DNA of 64,000 bases, from NCBI RefSeq assembly GCF_036324505.1, contig NC_086370.1, positions 6,311,012 through 6,375,011 on the forward strand, given 5' to 3'. The position numbers and the translations under genes were made by a program. Of the stretch, positions 12,139 to 24,107 are shown piece after piece (within the stretch, counting starts at the first letter, position 1; every line of letters starts with the position of its first letter). Source of the DNA: Eleginops maclovinus (taxonomy: Eukaryota > Chordata > Actinopteri > Perciformes > Eleginopidae). The notes under the pieces were generated by a model that was given only the letters and a program-made list of their open reading frames with translations, was not told the origin of the DNA and ran no database searches.

Positions 12139-12539
12139 CGAATGTTCTTAAATTCGGTACAGGTTGAGTGTGTGAACATTTCACTGTGCATGTGTGGGAC
12201 CATATCTTGATGAAGGCTGGCCCTCACCCTGCTCCCAACGGTGCTGGAACCCACACTCAGAGGGCCTGCGCTTAGCCCCGGTGTCGATAAGCGACCGCTC
12301 TTCAAAGAGCACTGAAGAAAACCGGCTCGGCCCTGTCAAAGCAGGACAAATTCCCTGCTAACACCCTGAACCTTGCTTCTCCAACTGTTTAAAGAGCCAG
12401 ATCAAAAAGAGCAGGAATTAAGCGGAAAGGGAAGACTGGGCTGAATAACATTTAACATACACTGTATATTTATATAAATACATTATTTTCAGCACTGATA
12501 TAGAGACGTTTAAATTTGCATTGGGGTCATGTATAATCT
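12139..12539. other. Non-coding stretch, GC-richer block at 12215-12370
   Basis: The block from 12215 to 12370 is GC-richer and complex, with several CpGs, among AT-rich flanks. It could be a regulatory element, but nothing definite is visible. The rest is unremarkable. Confidence 0.3.
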
Positions 12540-12615
12540 GAATGAATATACTTTATTTATCCCAGGGCAAATTGGGTTTTGTGACAGCAGCTCCATTTTA
12601 GAATGAAACAAATCA
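12540..12615 (-). repeat. LINE 3'-end relic (Rex/CR1-type tail), reverse orientation
   Basis: ATACTTTATTTATCCCAGGG followed by CAAATTGGGTTTTGTGACAG resembles the reversed 3' end of a common fish non-LTR element, whose usual form is ACTTTATTGATCCCC..GGGGAAATT..CACAGCAGC. Only the tail is recognisable. The assignment rests on remembered consensus. Confidence 0.5.
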
Positions 12616-13539
12616 AAGTTAAAGAAAAGGAAAGAGGTTAAAGACAGAGCGCCGGACAACAAGAAATAAAGAAGACGGACAGGAAGTTAACACTAATGAA
12701 GGTATGGGTCATTTGTGCTGTGTTACAAATTCAGCTGTTGGTATGCAGTGGAATGGACACATTTTTTTCTTTGTGGAAACAATACAATCATTTCTAAATC
12801 AATTGCATTGTTTTAATTCACTATTGTGAGTCACGTTAGTTTATTGAGTATATATCCCTATAAAAAGTTTTGAATCTGGATCCTAATCACCCTGTTGGTG
12901 TTCTCTCTCACTAATGACCGCCTAGCTGCACATTATCCCTTACATATTAGCTAATTTCTTCCTGGGATTCATTAACTATATTTTGATTCTAGTTCTGATT
13001 GCTTCTTGCATCCGGCTATTTAACAGTAAGAGAACTATAACAGTAGCTCCAGCCTTAGCTCACTTCTCCACCCATGTGTCCTCCCAGTGGTGCACACAGC
13101 AGCTGCCAGTCTGCATCCTGCCTGCCTCCGGGAGACCATTTACTCCAGAAACACAGCAAAATGACCAGCAAAGGTTTAGCCTGCGGAGAAAAGGAACAAG
13201 TGATGTGCAAAAGTTGAAAGGGGGTTTAGAAAAAAGCTCGACCTCAGCAACTTCACTAGCATACATTTTTTTTTCTCGAGAACAACAAATGATTCTCAGC
13301 CGCTCTTGTGATATTTTTTTTCTTCTTTTATCTGCCTCTCAGATATTAATTATATATTTATATATAGAATATGCAAAAAAGAGTGTTGGGGAAGGCAAAT
13401 TAAAAATTAAACAATGCAAAAACTCCCTGTTACCTAAAGGGATGCTACAGTACTAGTTTTCTTATCTTGACTCCCTCTCCTACGAACGGCTTTCATTTCT
13501 TTTCGTTTTTTCCTTCTTTATTGCTGTCTTCTCCGCAGG
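12616..13539. other. Non-coding stretch, nothing recognised
   Basis: AT-rich sequence. A 157-codon open frame at 12983-13456 has no recognisable domain, no Kozak-like or splice context and low-complexity ends, so it is not annotated as a gene. Confidence 0.5.
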
Positions 13540-13575
13540 CACACACGGTCCACAGACAGTGGCGGACCGTGTGTG
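13540..13575. repeat. Perfect 12-bp inverted repeat (hairpin)
   Basis: Arms CACACACGGTCC (13540-13551) and GGACCGTGTGTG (13564-13575) are exact reverse complements around a 12-base spacer. The right arm adjoins the following GT microsatellite, so part of the pairing is simple repeat, but the GGTCC/GGACC core is not. Confidence 0.85.
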
Positions 13576-13580
13576 TTCTC

Positions 13581-13619
13581 TGTGTGTGTGCATGTGTGTG
13601 TGTGTGTGTGTGTGTGTGT
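13581..13619 (+). repeat. (GT)n microsatellite
   Basis: GT units with one CA interruption near the start. Confidence 0.95.
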
Positions 13620-13798
13620 AGCATCCAGGCTATTTGTCATGGCGTAGGCTGTTTGCTGGGTCAGTCCTGATAAACTAATGTGTCAGTGCAACGGGGCTCC
13701 GCCACTGACCAGAGTGCCTGCAATATGCAAAGACTTTGAATTATTTCTCTGCCCCGTGGCTCCCCAGCTGAACACTATGCAAAAAGTCAAGAAAAGAA

Positions 13799-13813
13799 GG
13801 GGGGGGGGGGGGG
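13799..13813 (+). repeat. Poly-G run (15 G)
   Basis: Uninterrupted G run in an A/G-rich stretch (13780-13960) that has several AAAAAA and GGGA blocks. Confidence 0.95.
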
Positions 13814-14492
13814 AGAAACCACAAATGGGAATAAGGAGGGACAGAAAGAAAAAAAAAGAGTGAGATATCACAGGGCAAAAAAAGAGGATTTGTGGGAGGG
13901 AGTTGGAAAAGAAAAACACAAATAGGAGAAAAAGATCGACTGGAGAAAGAGAAGGGTTTTTTTTAGGTTGCCAGGTTTGTGCCAGTGATTACCCTCAGGG
14001 AAAGCATTAGCCAGCCTTTCAAGAAAGACACAGGTTTAAGTGCCAGAATTGAAACTAACACTCACAAGGTCACACCGATGGCTCTGAACGTGTGTGAGGC
14101 ACAATATGTCCTTAGTTCAGATGAAAAATGTGAGTTGTTACATTTTGAGGATTTAATTAAAAAGTGTTAGCTACTGTGATATATGGTGTGCAAAGTGCAA
14201 ACACTTTAACTTCCACTTAAATTGCTGACCCGCCACATCGAAATCAGTTGGCAATCAACAACACATTACAGCATAAATGTGTATTTAAGTTAAACAAACT
14301 AGTTTTGTGGTCATTTGAGGGTTAGTTTTTAAAAAAAAAACAGTGCACCATAATATTAAACCTGCTTCACCTTCTAAAATAACATCTCAAACTGTGACAA
14401 CAAACTTTGATATATTTTTTCTCAGAACAGTGTTCTGGTAACAGTCATTTAGTGATGTGACAATTTCCTGGAGAATTAAACAATAAAAATGT
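13814..14492. other. Purine-rich then AT-rich non-coding stretch
   Basis: A purine-rich segment runs to about 13960, followed by ordinary AT-rich sequence. No gene or repeat was recognised. Confidence 0.5.
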
Positions 14493-14546
14493 AATTGGAA
14501 AGCTAAAAATCTCCTCTTTCTAACAGAGTATATAACTCAACTCAAA
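14493..14546 (+). repeat. Short dispersed repeat, copy 2 (partner at 8079)
   Basis: AATTGGAAAGCTAAAAATCT and following bases match 8079-8130. It abuts the hairpin at 14547, so the hairpin may mark one end of the parent element. Confidence 0.45.
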
Positions 14547-14592
14547 TTGACCCATTTTAGGGTTGATTGACATCAACTCTAAAATGGGTCAA
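14547..14592. repeat. Near-perfect 21-bp hairpin with 4-base loop
   Basis: The left arm starts TTGACCCATTTTAGGGTTGA (14547-14567). The right arm at 14572-14592 starts ATCAACTCTAAAATGGGTCA. The arms are reverse complements with one mismatch, which would be a G-U pair in RNA, around the loop TGAC. The sequence is not low-complexity. It could be a MITE terminus, a folded repeat relic or a small hairpin RNA; there is no sign of expression. Confidence 0.85.
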
Positions 14593-15154
14593 TGTTGTCT
14601 ACCACTCAACAGTTATTCATATACACTCAGCTCTCATTATCATGTTTCCAACCGCACTTGAAGGCACTGTGTGTTTTGGATAATGGGGGTGTGGCTTCGA
14701 GCGTGTTAGACTTACCGACATTCATACATCACGTTGCAATAAAACAGTATTGATGATTAAAAAATAATAATATAAATATTGTGATAACTGCTGATTACAA
14801 TGTGAATTTTTTACAATGTTTTAATGTTGTTACTTGTTGCTATACCTCAACTCTTGTATTAATCCCCTTCCTTTTTTTATACTGCTACTTTACTGCTGTT
14901 TTTAAGGCTTTCAAAAACTAAGATGTGGAGAAATCCTTGGACTCGGTTGTTATAAAATTGTTTAAGTATGGGGAAACATGCCGAAACAGGGGAGAATATC
15001 AGCTTCAACCAAAAATTGTTGGTACCGGCCTTCAAAAACCCACATTAGTCAAGGAGAACTGTCAATTTACCCCAAAGTTACTGTAGCTTTGTAATCAAAA
15101 TGACCTTGAAGGCCCATATTTGTGTGAACACGCCTATACCCCCACCCCTTTGTC

Positions 15155-15157
<3 letters not shown>
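14593..15157. other. Non-coding stretch, nothing recognised
   Basis: AT-rich sequence without a credible gene or clear repeat. Confidence 0.5.

Positions 15158-15192
<35 letters not shown>
15158..15192 (+). repeat. (CA)n microsatellite
   Basis: About 17 CA units. Confidence 0.95.
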
Positions 15193-15196
<4 letters not shown>

Positions 15197-15828
15197 CCTT
15201 TTACACACACATCGAACACAGCCATACAGATTCTAGCGATCATTACGGTCTTCTGTCTCATCAAACCTCAGATTCGGCCTTTTTGCCTGTAGCTGACAAC
15301 TATTTGAGGGGAGATTTTCTTTGCTTCAGTTTTGGCAAAGGATCAGACAAGCTGCACAGTGGTGTATTAAAATGTCAGCTTAAAATGAAAATAAACAACT
15401 TAGGGGTGGAAAAAGGCGATACGGCTAATATCAACCCCACCCCCGGACAGAGTTGGTATGGCCCTGGGGCAGAGAGGAGATTGACAGGTGGGGAGGCTGG
15501 ATCTCAGAGCCGCAGGGGGGTTTCCCTGTTTGAACGGCAGGAGCTTTAGGTCTTAGTTTGAGAATCTAAGAATAAACAACGATAAGGCTCAAACTTCATT
15601 CTGCTGCACACAGAAATGTATATTCACCGTGTGTTACAGTGCAAATTCAAACATGTCACTGCATGTTTAATTTAACATGTGTTTATGAATAAACACATCT
15701 TAAATTAAACGGGTACAAATATGAATTCATGTAAAAACGTTGTTTGTTTCTCTGTGGGAAGTTGTCTTATACATCATACCCTTTCATCTTTCCATTGTCT
15801 TCTCTTTTTTTTTAAATGACAGTGTTTG
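15193..15828. other. Non-coding stretch, nothing recognised
   Basis: A 149-codon frame (15100-15549) overlaps the CA repeat and has no recognisable domain. I see no gene. Confidence 0.5.
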
Positions 15829-15864
15829 AGGGTTAGGGGAGGTCTTTTTTGCAACCCTAACCCT
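15829..15864. repeat. Telomere-like inverted repeat
   Basis: AGGGTTAGGG (15829-15838) and its exact complement CCCTAACCCT (15855-15864) are separated by 16 bases. Each arm is about one and a half telomeric hexamers. It is too short for an interstitial telomere tract. Confidence 0.7.
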
Positions 15865-16210
15865 ACACATTAGATGTGTTTAAGCTACATTTAGTTTGAA
15901 CTTGTTTGTTTGAAACATACAAAACACTTGTATATATTTTCTAAGTGTTACACACAGTCTGCTCCTATTACAGTGCATCCAGTAGTAGTAAGTACGTCTA
16001 TTTTTATAACATCCTACAAGTGGAGAATGTCTCAAAGTGCTTAACAATAAACATATAAGACAACAGACAGAAAGATTATCATTGTACTTTGAAATAAATT
16101 AATATTGTATAGTTGTAGTATTTGCAACATTTGTGATTGCAATGGTAGATGCATCAATGTGGTCCCATAGCATTACAAGTGCATTCAAACATTTAGATTT
16201 TGATTGTATC
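15865..16210. other. Non-coding stretch with possible LINE/SINE tail fragment
   Basis: CTCAAAGTGCTTAACAATAA near 16031-16050 resembles the CAAAGCGCTTTACAATAAA tail found at 3' ends of some fish retroposons. Nothing else was recognised. Confidence 0.3.
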
Positions 16211-16425
16211 TGGGGTGGCAGTGGTTCAGTCTGCAGGGCCCTGGACCGAAGGGACGCCGGTTCACGACCCGATCGGACCAAGAAATACGGAATGTGGACT
16301 GGTAGTGGAGAGGAGCCAGTACACCTCCTGGGCCACTGCCGAGATGCCCTTGAGCAAGGCACCCAACCCCCAAATGCTCCCTGGCGCCGGCTAGACTGGC
16401 TGCCTCTCCGCTCTGGATCTTTCCA
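16211..16425 (+). mobile_element. tRNA-headed SINE, copy 1
   Basis: The head GGCAGTGGTTCAGTCTGCAG resembles a pol III A box, and GGTTCACGACC at 16259-16269 a B box. The body then carries GGAATGTGGACTGGTAGTGG, AGAGGAGCCAGTACACCTCC, CTGGGCCACTGCCGAGATGC and CCTTGAGCAAGGCACC. The same order of blocks occurs at 24108-24415, so this is one SINE family. The 3' tail is degraded. Open frames on both strands across it are artefacts of the repeat. Confidence 0.85.
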
Positions 16426-17479
16426 AAAATGCATTTGCATATAAATGTGTGTATTGTATGTAACTGTACTTTGTAACTCTACAACAGCATGTGCATGTAT
16501 TAAAACAAAAAAGACAGAGTGGAAAACTGAATTTAATAATATTAATAAAGGTCCATCTTCTTCTTCTTATCTGAATCAGAATAGAAATAATTAAGTTGTC
16601 CCACATTAGAATATAATTACAAAGTAAAATAAACATAAATTCAAGTTCAAATGTGCATTAATAGTCCTTGTAACCCCGGGGACACAGCATCTTTGGCACA
16701 GGAAGTGGCAGGACATCTTCAACTGCACAGGGACCCTCCAAAGACTCAGGCTCACGCTGAAGACATCTGCCCAGACAGTCCAGAAGCCATTGATGGAACA
16801 ATGTTGGCGTTGTTGATGAAGGCGTTTGAACAGTCCGCTAGTCATTGATGAAAACTACATCTCAAAAACGCTTCATCTCACCCCTATATCCCATTGACCC
16901 TTCTATTTATTCTGGCGCATACTTTTTGTCTCTTTCTAGTTACAGTCGGGGGGCTCATATTGTGATTGGTCAGAAACAGTCTTGAGAAAGGATCCCACAC
17001 CCTTAATCTTCCTTTACCTGGACTGCACTTCATACTCTGGACCAGCCTAGCAGAGGACCTCCCTCATCCCCTTCCCCCAACATTCAATTTCTTTTGTAAA
17101 TAAATATTTTTCCAAAATATTGTTGTGGCATAGTCTTTGCTTGGGAAACAAGGTTTTCTTTGCCATAACTTAATGTCATTCATTGATGGCTTGTTTGGTG
17201 CTTTTCACTGTAACACAAACTTCAAGTTCAATGTACAGTATACCCATTTTCTGGACAGATGACAAACTTTACTGTTTTTACTAACGGTAGATTAATCTCC
17301 TCTATACATCCAGTTTTGTATTTGACCAAAAACCCACATCTGTGAAACCGCTTCTCTTTCTTCATCTGCTAATTCTCCATCCTAACCTATTAAAGAATAT
17401 GGTGCCTGCTCATTCCACCCTGCATTTCCCCCTATCTCCTATTGTATAAATATACGATTAACTAAAAAAAGACATCATT
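16426..17479. other. Non-coding stretch, nothing recognised
   Basis: AT-rich with short CT-rich patches. A 65-codon frame at 16651-16848 has no domain. I see no gene or clear repeat. Confidence 0.5.
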
Positions 17480-17690
17480 TGTTTGGCTCGGTGCGGTCCC
17501 CGAGCGCGTTGTTTTGGCCCTGTGTACAACACAGAGTGTTTGTTGGCGTTAACTAGCACACGTGTCGAAAATAAACACTCGCTCGACAACGCTCCATTAA
17601 TAACAGGCCTTCGCTTTGTTGCCCGCTTGTTTCTGCTGCTGCTGCGTTTTGTTACTCCACTGTATTACTTTCCCTGTCTTTTGTAGTGTT
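17480..17690. promoter_or_regulatory. CpG-richer complex block, possible conserved element (weak)
   Basis: The segment is locally GC- and CpG-richer than its surroundings (CGGTGCGGTCCCCGAGCGCG, ACACGTGTCGA, CACTCGCTCGACAACG) and has no repeat character. In an otherwise CpG-poor intergenic region this suggests constraint or an unmethylated regulatory element. Composition is the only evidence. Confidence 0.2.
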
Positions 17691-19286
17691 CGTGTGTGTG
17701 CTCGGTTGTGTGTACAGGAGGCTTTAGTGTCTGTCTTGCTACTTGTACTTTGTATAAAGAGATGTAAACAGATAAGAAAACACCTGTATTAATCAGAAGA
17801 GGATCAGATTGCAAACTTAAATTCTGGAAAAGAATAGTGTGTACGTCATAAAGCAAGTGTGTGGGAGGGAAAACTTCAAGAACACTATCAAACCAACAAA
17901 GAGCACCCTATCTTGCAGTAATGTGTGCATGTGTGATTGTGCATGTGAGCTCTAACCCCTGCTGTATTATTTCGGGTGGCTAGCAAAAACTCCCAGAATG
18001 TCACATAAAACAAATAACCCTCACACGCCTACCATCCCCCTGCATAAAGGGATGAAAAAAAAGTTTTCCTCTCACGAATATGCAAATATATCACAGAGGA
18101 GTCCACGCTTGTTTGAAGAAGTGCTGCTTTTGTTTCCAGCAATTAATAGAACAAACAACTCTCTTTCTCTCTCCACTGCTTTGCCCTCACCCAGCTCCTT
18201 GCATGGATTAAGATTTCAAATTAAAGGCATTCTTAATGAAAAGATATATATCAAGTCAGATGGATGTATTTTCAACCATTTAAAGAACGACATGCTTTTG
18301 ATAGATCGAGTAAGTGAAAACTAAAAGACCAGAAAAGCTTTCCTCTAAAATGGAATAGTGATCTTTCTCCGTTCAAACCACATACGCAAGGTCAAAACTT
18401 CACGTCTTGAGAGATATAAGAAAAATGTATTTAGGCTCATTGTTACTATGGTGACCGCTATGCATGTTGATGCAGTGGTCGGTAGTTCCCATTAACCTTT
18501 CCCTTGAATTGTTGTGTTTTTGTCTCTTTTTATCTTCTATTTACCAAAGAATATACACAATAAGCATTGTGATTTTTCATTTTTTATTATGTTCAACAGA
18601 CCTTGAGATGATCACCATTTAGCCTATACAAAAATTTGCTTCAATGCCCGGCTAAATTCCTGGGGGTTTCGGCCAACCCAGCAACAGGACTGATGGCTCC
18701 ATCCTGGCATCCTCATTCAAGCTGTTGCACTTGAGAGGCGAACAGCAAGTCAAAGTTCAGGATTTGGGTAAGACGAGAAGAGACAGACTGTTTGCTTCAA
18801 TGATACTCAGTGCTTGAAGGTGATTGACCATGTTTCCCAGATACAGTTGACATCCACTGATAAACCAGGATTGCACAGACACTACATTGGTCAAATCATT
18901 GAATATAATAAAGTGGGCCAGAACGGGTCACTGTATTTCATTTGAATGCACCATGCCAACATTATTTGATCAAAACTCAAACCAAAATTCAGAACCTCAG
19001 TGGTGTTGTTTGTGATCTTGGCCCTGTCCTTCAAAAATACAATCCAAACCTCATTTCCCCCCCAGTTAAGACAGCTCAGTCTTTATATTTTGATAAACAG
19101 CAGAGGGGGGAGGGGTGAGGGGATGTGTCCTGTCATATTTTATGAGGAGCTGAGAGAAGAGGGCATCTGTCCGCCCTGCACAGGCTTCTCCTCAAAAATT
19201 AATAATGATAACGAGCAAAGGGCTGACCAGGGCCCGGGGCCTACAACTCGCATCCCCTTATTAGAATAACCCCTGCAACTCCACGT
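17691..19286. other. Non-coding stretch, nothing recognised
   Basis: AT-rich intergenic DNA. A 108-codon frame at 17998-18324 has no recognisable domain. Confidence 0.5.
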
Positions 19287-19312
19287 CACACACACACACA
19301 CACACACACACG
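19287..19312 (+). repeat. (CA)n microsatellite
   Basis: About 13 CA units. Confidence 0.95.
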
Positions 19313-19433
19313 AATATGGACATGAACTTTTGCGCATGACAATATGACAGGCAATATGCACATATATGCACACAAAAATGCATGCAAGCCAACAAAGACA
19401 TATTATTCAGAAGATGGATAACGTGAGAATATG

Positions 19434-19435
<2 letters not shown>

Positions 19436-19487
<52 letters not shown>
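19436..19487 (+). repeat. (CA)n microsatellite
   Basis: About 26 CA units. Confidence 0.95.
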
Positions 19488-19489
<2 letters not shown>

Positions 19490-19622
19490 TGGGACAGACA
19501 TGCAAATGGGCACCCATTGGGACTGAGATGAGGATTCCCCTCTGGCCAGAGAGCCCATACTCTCCATCACCCTACCCCCCAATACCCTCCTGACCCATGT
19601 CACACACAATCAGCCTTCCAGT

Positions 19623-19728
<106 letters not shown>

Positions 19729-19804
19729 AAACTCTCCCTGTCTGTTTCCAACATCAACACACACTCTCTCTCTCTCTCTCCCCCATGCACACACGCACAC
19801 ACTC

Positions 19805-20100
19805 ACTTAGACATGGCGGGTGCCCTGCCTCACCCCTGGACCCCGTCGGTCATTAGTATGGAGGCCTGTCTGTGTTTGTTTGGCTTCTAATGGACCATTT
19901 AAATGCAGAATATTCACAGCAGACAGGGCCATCCTGGGGGACGGCGCACACGGAGGCCTGAATATGCTCCGGCTCCATTATCCTGGAGGAAGTTATCCTT
20001 ATTATCATCACACAATGCCACTCTGACTGGCAATGAGTTAGTGTGCTCCGGCCCCCAGCTCACTCTCTCTGCTCTTCATGCACCGCAGTGAACATAGGTT
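19805..20100. promoter_or_regulatory. Complex low-repeat block, possible conserved element (weak)
   Basis: GC-balanced complex sequence with ATTTAAATGCAG and GAATATTCAC motifs, lying between microsatellites and the LINE. It is not repetitive and not coding. Confidence 0.18.
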
Positions 20101-20402
20101 TGACCGCAATAAGAGACAGAGAATTGTTCTATAATGATGTTTTATACTTTATTGACATTATTTCATACAAAATAATTTACAATGCCATTCTGTCTCAGTA
20201 GTGTGCTTTGGTTTTTGGTGACATTTGGACATTTCTGTAATTTGAGTGATTGGATGGCAAGTAAGTCCTGGAAACTTCTCGGAAACCTGCTTATTGTAAA
20301 TACCTGGGAAAGCCATATCTTGAATGCTTCTGACCTTCAGTGTGTGTTTGTGAAGCTTCACGGAGCTGTGATGATGCTAGAGGTCATGACAGGTTATTTC
20401 AT

Positions 20403-21387
20403 ACACCTGGACCAGAGGAACACTTATGTGAGAATGCTGTTCATTGACTACAGTTCAGCATTCAACACCATTGTGCCCTCCAAGCTCATCATTAAGCTCA
20501 GGGACCTCGGGCTCAACAGCGCCCTCTGTGACTGGATCCTGAGCTTCCTAACGGGCAGATCCCAGGCAGTGCGGATGGGGAACATCACATCCTCCAGCTT
20601 GACCCTCAACACCGGAGCCCCTCAGGGTTGTGTGCTCAGCCCTCTCCTCTACTCTCTGTTCACGCACGACTGCGTGGCCACACACAGCTCCAACACCATC
20701 ATCAAGTTTGCTGACGACACGACCGTCATCGGCCTGATCACAGACGGCGACGAGACGGCGTACAGAGAGGAGGTCAGAGCCCTGACATCTTGGTGCCAGG
20801 ACAACAACCTCCATCTCAACATCAGCAAAACAAAGGAGCTGATTGTGGACTACAGGAAGAGGCAGAGAGAGGCACACACACCCATCACCACCGACGGGAC
20901 TCCTGTGGAGAGAGTCAGCAGCTTCAGGTTCCTCGGGGTAAACATCAGTGAGGACCTGACATGGACACGTCACACCAGGGTCATATCCAAGACAGCTCAA
21001 CAGCGGCTCTTCTTCCTCCGCAGGCTGCGGAAGTTCAACGTGGACTCCAGGATACTCTGCAACTTCTATAGGTGCACCATTGAGAGTATCCTGACTGGCT
21101 GCATCACCGCCTGGTATGGCAGTTGCACCGCCCTCAACCGTAAGACTCTACAGAGGGTGGTGAAAACTGCTCAGCACATCACCAGGACGGAGCTGCCATC
21201 CATGGAGGACCTCTACACCCAGCGGTGTAGGAAGAAGGCCGGTAGGATATTAAAGGACCCCCATCACCCCAGCAACAATCTGTTCTGTCTGCTGCCGTCT
21301 GGCAGACGGTACCGCAGCATCCGGACCAAGACCACCAGACTCAGAGACAGTTTTATACCACAGGCTATAAGACTGCTGAACTCCTGA
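20403..21387 (+). CDS. LINE ORF2 reverse transcriptase, N-terminally truncated
   Basis: RNA-directed DNA polymerase part of a non-LTR retrotransposon ORF2. In order, RT motif A is FIDYSSAFN with its Asp at 20446-20448; motif B contains [12 protein letters not shown]; motif C is FADDT at 20707-20718, supplying the catalytic Asp pair. The thumb/C-terminal part follows ([35 protein letters not shown]) and it ends [13 protein letters not shown] with a natural stop. The apurinic-like endonuclease and early RT motifs that precede these in full elements are missing. The open frame extends upstream to an ATG at 20182, but 20182-20402 does not resemble LINE sequence and looks like host DNA read through by chance. 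No frameshift or stop is present, yet the fragment cannot be autonomous. Confidence 0.85.
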
Positions 21388-21760
21388 GCTCTGTGAATGT
21401 CTATTCACATCCTTTTATAGTACACACATACATATATATATATATCTATATATTATACATATCTGCCATATACATCTGTTATACGTAATCTATGCATCTG
21501 TCCATACCTCCTCATTCAACAGTGTAAAGTGTTCAAACACTCTCAATGTATTCCACATATGTATATATTTCACATCCTCAAATCTTTATTGTTGTTATTG
21601 TAAATATTCTTCTCTCTTTTTGCACTATTTTATTTATCTTATTTGCACCATGTATGTTGAGTTGTTGGAGGAGCATGGGACATAAGATTTTCATTGCCAA
21701 CATATACGTTGTATATGCTGTGCATATGACCAATAAAACCTTGAATTCTTGAAACCTTGA
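20403..21760 (+). mobile_element. 5'-truncated L2/CR1-type LINE with 3' UTR and tail
   Basis: The element starts abruptly inside the reverse transcriptase near 20403. It continues through the RT C terminus (stop at 21385-21387) and a 3' UTR of about 370 bp, then ends in CAATAAAACCTTGAATTCTT plus TTGAA-type repeats at about 21760. 5' truncation is the normal outcome of target-primed reverse transcription. The frame is undamaged, so insertion is probably fairly recent. Clade L2/CR1/Rex is inferred from the RT style and tail. Confidence 0.85.
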
Positions 21761-22529
21761 AAGCCAAGTTTATACTTTGGGGACTATATTCAGTCCACAT
21801 GAATGCAATTGCTTGTAAAATCAGCTTTGCAGCCCATCATGGGAGACGTAAGATCCCTGGATAATGGAATGGACACGCTAACAGAGTTAGCTAGGAGTCA
21901 AGTGGAACATTTATAGTGTAGTTTAATGTCATTTAAGAAAATGGCTGCATCAGGATATATCTAACGACATTGTTTGCATAGATGGCTTCCGGACTGATCA
22001 GAAAACGTTCCCATCAAGAACCTTTCCATCAACAAAGTATCCACATTTCCTTTGATGGTTCCCAGAACGTTCGGGTCGACAAGAATTGCACTGAGAGCTT
22101 CAACAACTGTCATGCAACTCTCAAAAGTATTTTGATTTTGATTGATTGATGAAAAGGACAGATTCCGGTAACCATAGAAGCCTTTTCCAAATAGATATAT
22201 TGATTTGAGAAGTCAAGGAACACCTGTTTGTATAGCCGAGTTGTTTTTTATCCAGCCAAAATGCAGCAACATTTTCTTGTTTAAAGCCATAGTTATTGCC
22301 TTATAGAGCATTTATTATAAATACTTACACTGTTTTGTACAGTGAGAACACACTACCTAGTCGAGTCTTGCGAAGACTTCGTTTGTAGTACAGAATTGGT
22401 ACTGGTCCGGTTTATGTGCTGGACATATACGTAGAGTGACTGTGAAAAGGTAAGAATGTGATTAAGCACAAAAAACAAGAAAGTTCCCAATGCTGCATAA
22501 TACTAGTAATTTTATTTTGAAATGTTTTT
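21761..22529. other. Non-coding stretch, nothing recognised
   Basis: Ordinary AT-rich sequence downstream of the LINE. No gene or clear repeat. Confidence 0.5.
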
Positions 22530-22906
22530 CTGTTGTGTCATGTTAAGTTTCACTTCCTGTCTGCGTTTCCCTCCTGTGCCTGATTGCGTCATTGTGTTCA
22601 CCTGTTGCCCCTGTATTTCTCCTCCCCCTTCCAGCTGTCTCTTGTCTTGTGATTACCCATGTGTATTTAGTCCCTGTTTCCCTTTTGTCTGTTGTTCGGT
22701 CGTCGTCATTTCTTCCCTGATCTTGTCCATGATATCTGCCTGTCCCTGTCGCCCTTCATGTATGAAGCTGTTTTTCATGTCCTGTGTTCCCCTTGCTTCG
22801 TGTTTTCGTCAACAGCTTTTGAATAAAGCTCGCTTTTTGTTTGGACCCTTACCTGCCTCCCCTTGATTTACTGCACTTGGGTCCTGTTTCCCCAACCCTG
22901 ACAGCT
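22530..22906 (+). repeat. Pyrimidine-rich interspersed repeat ending CCCTGACAG
   Basis: T/C-rich sequence passes through CACCTGTTGCCCCTG, CAGCTGTCTCTTGTC, GTATTTAGTCCCTGTTTCCC, GAATAAAGCTCGCTTTTTG and CACTTGGGTCCTGTTTCCCC, and ends CCCTGACAG. This order (CACCTG, ATTTAGTCCCTG, AATAAAG, TTGGGTCC, CTGACA) is that of a widespread teleost interspersed repeat. It is non-coding; a 114-codon frame inside it (22522-22866) is an artefact. The class is not known to me. Confidence 0.55.

Positions 22907-24107
<1,201 letters not shown>

Noticed and set aside
12983..13456. 157-codon open frame, plus strand
   Set aside because: No recognisable domain, ordinary AT-rich composition, no support from neighbouring sequence; likely chance.
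15100..15549. 149-codon open frame, plus strand
   Set aside because: Begins across a CA repeat and has no domain; chance frame.
16099..16444. Overlapping open frames of about 100 codons on both strands
   Set aside because: They cover the SINE; its composition keeps several frames open.
22522..22866. 114-codon Cys/Ser/Pro-rich frame
   Set aside because: Lies wholly within a pyrimidine-rich interspersed repeat.
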